From Stephanodiscus triporus (taxonomy: Eukaryota; Bacillariophyta; Thalassiosirophyceae; Thalassiosirales; Thalassiosiraceae), in NCBI GenBank assembly GCA_036939755.1, contig JALLAZ010000741.1, forward strand, positions 1 through 12,343: DNA of 12,343 nucleotides, written 5' to 3'. The translations under genes and the position numbers were made by a program. Every line of letters starts with the position of its first letter. The stretch's first letter is position 1. Below are positions 7,407 through 12,343 of this stretch, piece by piece. Below the pieces are notes generated by a model. The model saw only the letters and a program-made list of their open reading frames with translations. It ran no database searches and was not told where the DNA came from.

Positions 7407-7734
7407 ATTGATTCCAGATGTATCAAATATTTTGGCCTTTAGAAAGAGAAAAGGTGATACTGATTCCAAAGCATGTCCAGACGTTCATGCCAGAAATCAT
7501 TTAGACCAATAAAGGATGGGGGTAGAAGAGACCTGACAGGGTGGGCAACAATTCTGCTAAAAAATCTGACACTCACAGATTTGGTCCAATCATACCTTTT
7601 TATTGCATTTTTGGATAGATCTTGCTGTCCTGCTCCTCCTGGTAAACTTGTTTTCATTTCTCCAATTTTTGATTGACTCATGGTCATTTGAAAAAATGAC
7701 AAGAATGGGGCAAAATTCTGATACCTGAATCAAT
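7407..7734. mobile_element. Degenerate inverted-repeat (MITE-like) element
   Basis: The left arm 7407-7425 (ATTGATTCCAGATGTATCA) pairs with the right arm 7719-7734 (TGATACCTGAATCAAT) if a 3-nt gap is allowed. The similarity continues inwards (AAATATTTTGGCC against GGGGCAAAATT). The body is about 328 bp, close in size to the MITE at 6277-6643, but the arms are not the same family. A further TGATAC/TGATTC copy lies inside at 7456-7468. No target duplication is obvious, so the element is old or the match is partly fortuitous. An 87-codon minus-strand frame inside has no recognisable product. Confidence 0.35.
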
Positions 7735-8171
7735 TTGGGCACTAGCTTCACCTAACATAAACATAAAATTAATATTTAGTACCAAGCTCTACGTAATTCT
7801 ACGACAGGTGGCGTACTTATCTACTCTACCTACAAACTACTCGTTATAAACCCTAACTTTTCCACAATATTGAATCTCCAAGGAGATTTAGATATTCTTC
7901 CCAACCAATGGCGTAGACACCACCAAAAATAAAAAAATAACACCCGTCGTGCTCAACCCCTCACAGCTCTTATTTCGGCACACTTTTTTTCACAGCCTCA
8001 TCAAAGCCCCCCTTCCTAATCAGATCGCTTGAACCGTAGGAACCTCGTCTTGCAAGGAGTACACACTCCACAAATTTCATTCTTCAAATTCAGAATCTTA
8101 TTCCTATGTCAGATAGAACCAGTGATGTTTTGTCTGAGAATTAGTTGTTCATGCACACATAAACGTCATGA
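7735..8171. other. AT-rich intergenic stretch, no supported gene
   Basis: This holds a short inverted repeat AATCTCC/GGAGATT (7873-7888), the CGTAGGA motif at 8035-8041 and C- and T-rich tracts (7930-8020). A plus-strand frame starting near 8029 has no recognisable product and an odd Cys/Phe-rich composition. Nothing else is seen. Confidence 0.5.
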
Positions 8172-8596
8172 TTTTTGCCCCAGTGTTTTAACAAGGCTCA
8201 GGATGGACGAGTGCCAAAGGATCTCCACCAATATATTGGTGCAACACCATTCAGCAACCTCTGCTTTTGTGTTCAATCTGAGATTCTTCACATGGGCAAA
8301 GAGATGTTGAGCAAGAGCAGAACAAATTGCTTCCTGGGTCTCAGTGGATGAATTAAATCTATGGTAGGGGACAATAGTTGGGAGTATCTCACTGGCGAAG
8401 CCATGATTGAGACGTTAGAAGGCAAATTCGTGATTGAGACACCAATGGGTGATTTGGGTGGTGTGGCATCAGTTGAAACACATAACCCTGGGATTTTATG
8501 GTTGAATTGAATAGTTTAATGAATGAACAAGTCAATACAATCATAAAATACGTTGTGGCAACACTGGAAGTTGGCCCTGAATTTGCCTTTACTTAG
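8172..8596 (+). pseudogene. Possible decayed coding segment (unknown family)
   Basis: One frame is open from 8172 to 8510 except for a single TGA at 8349-8351, and its translation has ordinary protein composition (for example KDLHQYIGATPFSNL and EYLTGEAMIETLEGKFVIET). A second frame takes over at 8498-8596 (MVELNSLMNEQVNTIIKYVV). Such alternation suggests an old gene or transposon fragment with one stop and one frameshift. No family is recognised, and AT-rich DNA can give frames of this size by chance. Confidence 0.2.
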
Positions 8597-9048
8597 AAGG
8601 TCGGATTAATGAGAGGAGACTTGCAGTGAGTTTGCTTAACCCTTTCCTGCCTTGGTATGTCATTGGTATGTCATTTTGCGTACTTTTAGAATTCAGTACA
8701 AAATTTAATGAGTTCCTACGTTATTTTTATTTTTACATACTTTGATATGTTTTGATACACCTTATTGAACCACACAACCAACCCATTCAAAGTGACTCAG
8801 GATGAAGCTCTTGAGCAGTGGATTCTAACGAAGTATCGTGGTGAAATTGAATGTGAGTATTAGGGTTGAAATGGACATCTATCGTTTTGGAGGGTATTTT
8901 TGAGGTACCCCACAAAAAATGTACTAATTCCTATTGTAGAAGTAGAGTTGCAGGAATCCTGGAAAATAGGGCTTTTGTCGGGCGTAAGAAGAAGAGAGAA
9001 TAAGATATAAAATAGTAACTAATCTCTTCAAACTAAAAACTGCAGGGG
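8597..9048. other. Gene-poor stretch with short tandem repeat
   Basis: An 11-bp unit TTGGTATGTCA is perfectly duplicated (8652-8662 and 8663-8673). CGTAGGA is present on the minus strand (8714-8720), and a single CAGGAATCCTGG copy of the ATTCCTG-type word is at 8951-8962. A short plus-strand frame near 8788-8865 ends in a donor-like GTGAGT but cannot be assigned. Confidence 0.5.
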
Positions 9049-9379
9049 ATGGTGCACAAGCTTACGGAGAGGTTCAAACTTTGCTTTTACCGTGATTCCT
9101 TTTGTTGTGAGCTTTTGGATGGGAACTGTGATTCCGCTCCTGCAGGAAAGCTCTCAGGAGTGTGGCCCGGAATCCGGGCTGTATGGCCATCTGTAGAAAT
9201 CTACGTGAGTTACCAAATGGTGATGAGGGAGATCGTCACGTCAACCAATGCCATTTGCCACAGACTGGGCAGCCATCAGCGTTGCTGCAGCGCCAGAGAC
9301 AACCAAGCACGTTCTGGGCTGTACGGCGAGCTGGGGGCAACGAGCTACAACATTGCCGCGCTGCTCTAGACGGCGGATG
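9049..9379. other. GC-richer segment with overlapping short frames, no assigned gene
   Basis: Base composition rises here and several plus-strand frames of 70-110 codons overlap, but none has a recognisable domain. An inverted repeat GCCCGGA-A-TCCGGGC is at 9165-9179. It may be a fragment of an unrecognised gene or a transposon body. Confidence 0.3.
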
Positions 9380-9388
9380 ACAACAAAT

Positions 9389-9520
9389 ACAGCAATCAAA
9401 CCATACATGCTGGTGGCGGTGGTTGGTGTTGGAGATGATGACGATAACAACAATGACAACGATGATGACAACAGCGATAGTGGAGGCTGCAACAGCAACA
9501 CAACAATCAAATAATACATG
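9389..9520. repeat. 21-bp imperfect direct repeat flanking a GAY/AAY triplet tract
   Basis: ACAGCAATCAAACCATACATG (9389-9409) and a copy differing at 3 of 21 positions (9500-9520) bracket a trinucleotide tract of GAT/GAC/AAC units at 9434-9477. The pattern fits slippage within an older duplication, or a small insertion between duplicated ends. Confidence 0.5.
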
Positions 9521-9540
9521 GAAGAGGGGAAAGGATAGCA

Positions 9541-9708
9541 ATGATCATGGCCCAACGTGACAAAGGCAGCATCGCTGAGATGGTTTGCCACATGTGTCCT
9601 TCCCAATTTGTACAACGACAATCTAGGTTGCATATTGTTAACATGTCTGTTGGTGCATCCAGAAAACTGTCTGAAAATGGTCTTAAATATTCGAACCCGA
9701 ATATTTAA
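9541..9708 (+). CDS. Possible 55-aa ORF, unknown
   Basis: ATG at 9541 (or 9547) opens a frame with normal composition (MIMAQRDKGSIAEMVCHMCP...) ending in a TAA that forms part of the hairpin at 9683-9708. No family is recognised and no splice partner is evident; it may be chance or a relic. Confidence 0.12.
   Translation: MIMAQRDKGSIAEMVCHMCPSQFVQRQSRLHIVNMSVGASRKLSENGLKYSNPNI
9683..9708. repeat. 11-bp-arm hairpin (AT-rich)
   Basis: TTAAATATTCG (9683-9693) and CGAATATTTAA (9698-9708) are perfect inverted arms around the tetramer AACC. It lies about 95 bp outside the left end of the ATTCCTG-bounded element. Confidence 0.5.
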
Positions 9709-9860
9709 ATCGGTCAGGTTTTTTCTCAGCGAAGCTAGAAAGATAGTCATAAATTCAGTAATCACAGAATTAAAACTACTTTCAAGAGTCACTGTTCAAC
9801 ACATATTCCTGTAGGAAATATCCGGATTCCTGTGTTTTCTGTTCCTGTGGCACTTTTTCC

Positions 9861-9880
9861 ACAGGAATCATGATTCCTGT
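9861..9880. repeat. 20-bp perfect palindrome with ATTCCTG core
   Basis: ACAGGAATCATGATTCCTGT is perfectly self-complementary. Its left half also pairs with TTCCTGTGG at 9842-9850 (arm CCACAGGAA, 9859-9867), so two alternative hairpins can form. Confidence 0.7.
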
Positions 9881-9989
9881 TCCGCCGTAACTTTTTTTAC
9901 CTCCTCAGAAATCCGGCGGACGTAGGAAGCTATGTAGGACTTAAAAAAGAACAATCTTAGCCTCCTCTCTAGACTACAACACAATACAA

Positions 9990-10620
9990 CATCACATGCC
10001 ACGATGTTGCCACCGCGCTCCCTCTGTTGCCCCTGCTCCCTTCGTTGCCACCGCTGCCTCTGTCGCTGCTGCCACTGTTGTTGCCGCCGTGCCTCTGCTG
10101 CCGCGTCTGCCGCTGCCACCGCCATGACACTGCTGCTGCTGCTGTGCAGCCGCCACCTCTGCCCCTGCTCCGTTTGTTGCCGCTGCTGCCTCTGTTGCTG
10201 CCGCCACTGCTGTTGCCGCCATCGCCTCTGCCGCCGAGTCTTCTGCCACCTCCGCCGCCATGACACCGATGGTGCTGCTGTGCAGCCACCGCCTCTGCCA
10301 CTGCCTCCTCTGTCGCCGTCGTCCCAGCCACTGCCTCTGTTGTCCCCGCTCCCTTTGTTGCCGCCGCTGCCCCCTGCCACAATGTCAAGCCACTGCTGGT
10401 GCCGCCGCTGCCACTACCACCACAATCACAATGCCACCTCTGTCGTTGCCATCCCCAGACACGGCTTTGCCCCTAGCCTGTTGTTGATTGTTGTTTGTTG
10501 TCTGCTGTTGTCTGCATCTGCCGTTGCAATTGTCATCGCCAACACGACATCCGCCAGCGCTTCCGCCATCAACGCAGCATCCTCTTCCAGTACCGTATCT
10601 GCCTCTTTGGCAGCCCTCAC
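9990..10620. repeat. CTG/GCC trinucleotide-rich block with about 132-136-bp higher-order period
   Basis: The plus strand is almost free of A and built from CTG, TTG, GCC, CCG and CTC triplets, so every frame on both strands stays open for long stretches and codes for Cys/Leu/Pro- or Gln/Gly/Ala/Arg-rich nonsense. GCCATGACAC recurs at 10121 and 10257 (136 bp apart), and CCCCTGCTCC at 10030 and 10162 (132 bp apart), with the intervening text largely conserved. About 2.5 imperfect units are visible before the pattern decays near 10400. Confidence 0.75.
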
Positions 10621-10776
10621 CTTCAGGCCAGGAGGCGCCAGCAGAGGATGGGGGCAGCGGACACCATGGTCAAGTCCTGTTCGGGAGAGAGGTTAAAAAT
10701 GTCTATTTTAGTCCATATTTTACTTAACAAAGTGCCTTCTTTAGTCGCTGGCCTGAGCCAGACAGCTTTCGGCGGG

Positions 10777-11019
10777 AACAGGAATCCTCCGGAATCCTCC
10801 GGAATCCTGAGTAAATACAGGAATTCCTGCCCACAGGAATTCCTGCGAAAAATTCCTGTAAAATCGAAAGAAAAAAACGGAATTCCTATGACCCCTCCAA
10901 AAACACATTCCTGTGAAAAATTCCTCCGGAAAACGCAGGAAAAAAAAAGAAATCCTCAGGAATCCTGTCAGGAACGGTTTTTTGGACCCAAAAAATTAAT
11001 TCCTGAAAACAGGAATATG
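10777..11019. repeat. Right-hand ATTCCTG/CAGGAAT array
   Basis: The unit GGAATCCTCC is tandemly repeated 2.8 times (10781-10808). It is followed by two 12-bp palindromes CAGGAATTCCTG at 10818-10829 and 10834-10845, then by scattered half-units in both orientations up to the outer end at 11019. A 9-C homopolymer follows at 11034-11042. Confidence 0.75.
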
Positions 11020-11052
11020 CTGGGATGCAAGCGCCCCCCCCCAACTTATTGC

Positions 11053-12020
11053 CTACACATTCTCGCCTGGACCGGGACTAGGTAGCGCAGGGGTGCTGTT
11101 GTCTGTTCCCCCATTTTTGTTCAACATACTCATGAACAATAGGTTCATGAATTGTTGCTGCTCACAAGCTTCCTCGCGTGCGATTGCCATCTCCTCCCAA
11201 CAAAGCTGGTACTCTCGTTCCCTCTGCTCAGCATCAGCTTTGTTCTGCTGCTCCCTTTGATCGCTGTCCATTCGGTTTTGCATCATCATCATGTGCATCA
11301 TATTTCCTAAGGACCAGCCATCTCCTCCATCAACATCATCACTTGCATTAGAGGATGGTGACCTTCTAGGGATCCGCATTGGTTGTTGAAATGCGCTGCT
11401 CTTTTTCTTCTTGTCCCCCCCCCTGCTGTCATCGCGCCTGATCTTTTCCCTACTCCAACACTAGTCATGACGCTTGATGCCACAGTGCTCGCTGTGGCTC
11501 CGGCAGCCGTGGCTGTGGTTGCTGCCCCACCGCCACCGTCAACATCATCCCCCAACTCGTTATCACTATCAAAGAGGCTGGTGGGGTCAACGACTACTAC
11601 ACCTGTATTGCCTCCACCAACATCATCCTCCTCATCTGAGCCACCTCCCTGGGAATAACCTTCAGCCACCTTGTCTTCATTGTCTTCTTCGGCATCATCA
11701 TGAAATCACACACTGGCGACCCCGTTGAGCCATAGGTCGCCTTTACAATTGCATAATTCGCCCTCTTTGCAACGCGAATAGGGCGCGGCACTCTAGGATC
11801 ACCTGTTGGCATTTTAAACTTTGCCATCCACTGAAACTTGCACCTAAGGGATTCAGTGGTCCGATTCTGCTTGGGAAAACTTTCGTTATGCTGGTCCCTA
11901 ACCCGATCCCAATCAGTATGACTGATGGGCACAATCTCTTCAAAGGTGTCTGCCAGATTCTCGAGCTTGGGCACTTTGAGTGCAAGTCCTCTACCTAGTT
12001 CCCTTAGTTCCCTTAGGCAT
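11053..12020 (-). pseudogene. DUF6818-type SANT/Myb-like protein, frame-broken
   Basis: Three minus-strand frames together give one plausible protein. The first (about 11990-11700) carries the domain: ENLADTFEEIVPISHTDWDRVRDQHNESF, then TTESLRCKFQWMAKFKMPTGDP and AKRANYAIV. This matches the pattern of DUF6818, a predicted SANT/Myb-like helical DNA-binding domain of unknown function. The second frame (about 11705-11400) is an acidic, Ala/Thr/Gly-rich linker. The third (about 11460-11053) is basic, then a Met/Gln/Glu-rich coiled coil (NMMHMMMMQNRMDSD...) ending in TAG. Each switch needs one extra base. The domain frame has no upstream ATG, only a GTG at 12148; the best ATG (MPKGTKGTR, 12020) is in yet another frame and hits TAG after 9 codons. 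Either it is a recent pseudogene of a transposon accessory gene, or the assembly has indel errors. No transposase partner is visible. Confidence 0.65.
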
Positions 12021-12062
12021 GGTGACGAGGATGCCGAGCTGCGGAGGGTGAAGTGGATGAAA

Positions 12063-12159
12063 TGTGTTTGTGTTGCACAAATATTTGTTGATTTGGTAGG
12101 CCGGTTCAAGGGGCCTACCAAATCTTTCTTTTTGTTCCGCACAAACACATATTTGTGCA
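12063..12159. repeat. Nested foldback sequence 5' of the DUF6818 pseudogene
   Basis: Three arm pairs nest: TGTGTTTGTG (12063-12072) with CACAAACACA (12140-12149), TGCACAAATAT (12074-12084) with ATATTTGTGCA (12149-12159), and GATTTGGTAGGCC (12090-12102) with GGCCTACCAAATC (12112-12124). All are perfect. The structure could be the subterminal part of the transposon that carried the pseudogene. A further CACAAACACAAAT follows at 12215-12227. Confidence 0.7.
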
Positions 12160-12250
12160 GAAATTAGCAAGATTTAAGTGCATTTGCTAAGAGTTTGGTG
12201 ATTTTTAAGTGCTACACAAACACAAATCTAATTTTGGTAATGCTCCAATG

Positions 12251-12305
12251 TCTACCCGGAGCCCGCCTACGTAACTTCCAGGTACGTAAGGCAGGACCGG
12301 GTAGA
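12251..12305. repeat. 55-bp interrupted hairpin
   Basis: TCTACCCGG (12251-12259) pairs perfectly with CCGGGTAGA (12297-12305), and TACGTA (12268-12273) with TACGTA (12283-12288); the bases between pair partly with a one-base shift (GCCCGCC against GGCAGGA). An A10 run and CGTAGGA (12334-12340) follow. It may mark a transposon end, but the window stops too soon to see the other side. Confidence 0.55.
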
Positions 12306-12343
12306 GACTAAAAAAAAAAGGACCAATTATCCACGTAGGAATT

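Larger units (their letters stand above)
9802..11019. mobile_element. ATTCCTG-bounded foldback-like element (about 1.2 kb)
   Basis: The outer ends are inverted copies of CATATTCCTGT (9802-9812 and 11009-11019), and the match continues as AGGAA after a 4-nt gap. Inside, GATTCCTGTTCCGCC (9872-9886) is inverted against GGCGGGAACAGGAATC (10771-10786). Both margins are packed with ATTCCTG/CAGGAAT heptamers in mixed orientation: about 6 in 9802-9880 and about 11 in 10777-11018. The interior is the trinucleotide-rich core. Short terminal repeats plus dense subterminal repeats are typical of hAT-, Mutator- and foldback-type elements, but no transposase gene and no clear target duplication were found, so the superfamily is open. 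Confidence 0.5.

Noticed and set aside
7439..7702. 87-codon minus-strand frame
   Set aside because: No recognisable family; it lies inside a probable degenerate inverted-repeat element, and a frame of similar length is open on the other strand.
9241..9792. 183-codon minus-strand frame with a hydrophobic Leu/Ser/Val stretch resembling a membrane protein
   Set aside because: The hydrophobic part is the antisense of the GAY/AAY triplet tract, and the frame crosses the hairpin at 9683-9708; no domain is recognisable.
9868..10696. Several overlapping long frames on both strands (Cys/Leu-rich plus, Gln/Gly/Arg-rich minus)
   Set aside because: All result from stop-poor trinucleotide-rich DNA; frames are open in nearly every register with no conserved motif.
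9802..11019. CRISPR-like reading of the repeated ATTCCTG words
   Set aside because: Units are only 7-12 bp, occur in both orientations with irregular spacing, and the context is eukaryotic.
12103..12115. GGTTCAAGGGGCC resembling a tRNA B box
   Set aside because: It is the loop of the perfect GGCC hairpin; no A box, anticodon arm or acceptor stem fits around it.
12021..12148. N-terminal extension of the DUF6818 frame from a GTG at 12148
   Set aside because: It is a GTG, and its codons are the foldback repeat itself; the domain begins only near 11990.

Overview
This window looks like nuclear DNA from a eukaryotic microalga, most likely a diatom or another stramenopile. The lineage is inferred from three things: a spliced 26S proteasome gene with a canonical GT-AG intron, gene ends about 270 bp apart, and a decayed DUF6818-type (SANT/Myb-like) gene of the kind linked to mobile DNA in such genomes. 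No bacterial operon, CRISPR array, rRNA or convincing tRNA gene was seen.

The left third (1-6250) holds the only two intact genes, and they converge. RPN2/PSMD1, the large toroidal scaffold of the 19S regulatory particle base, lies on the plus strand at 605-4345. It has one 126-bp intron and a predicted length of 1204 residues, swollen by Asp/Gly/Ala/Ser runs confined to exon 1. An amidase-signature hydrolase with an intact Lys-Ser-Ser triad and an N-terminal signal peptide or anchor lies on the minus strand at 4612-6168. The two genes have no evident functional link. The 266-bp convergent spacer carries a perfect palindrome.

Immediately upstream of the amidase sits a clear 367-bp MITE-like element (6277-6643) with 54-bp terminal inverted repeats and a candidate TTA target duplication. 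From about 6650 to 9800 the DNA is AT-rich and gene-poor. It contains palindromes, a second and more degenerate inverted-repeat element (7407-7734), short tandem and direct repeats, and scraps of possible decayed coding sequence.

The right part (9800-12343) looks like layered mobile DNA. A roughly 1.2-kb structure (9802-11019) is bounded by CATATTCCTGT inverted ends. It is bordered by arrays of the heptamer ATTCCTG/CAGGAAT and encloses a CTG/GCC-type trinucleotide-rich core with higher-order repetition of about 132-136 bp. Next comes a minus-strand DUF6818-type pseudogene (11053-12020) with at least two frame breaks, and beyond its 5' end a foldback sequence and a 55-bp hairpin. The short motif CGTAGGA recurs across the noncoding DNA of the window more often than chance predicts.

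I do not see a convincing undescribed multi-gene system. The most notable items are the MITE upstream of the amidase, the ATTCCTG-bounded element, the frame-broken DUF6818 gene, and the modified Rpn13-docking tail of Rpn2.
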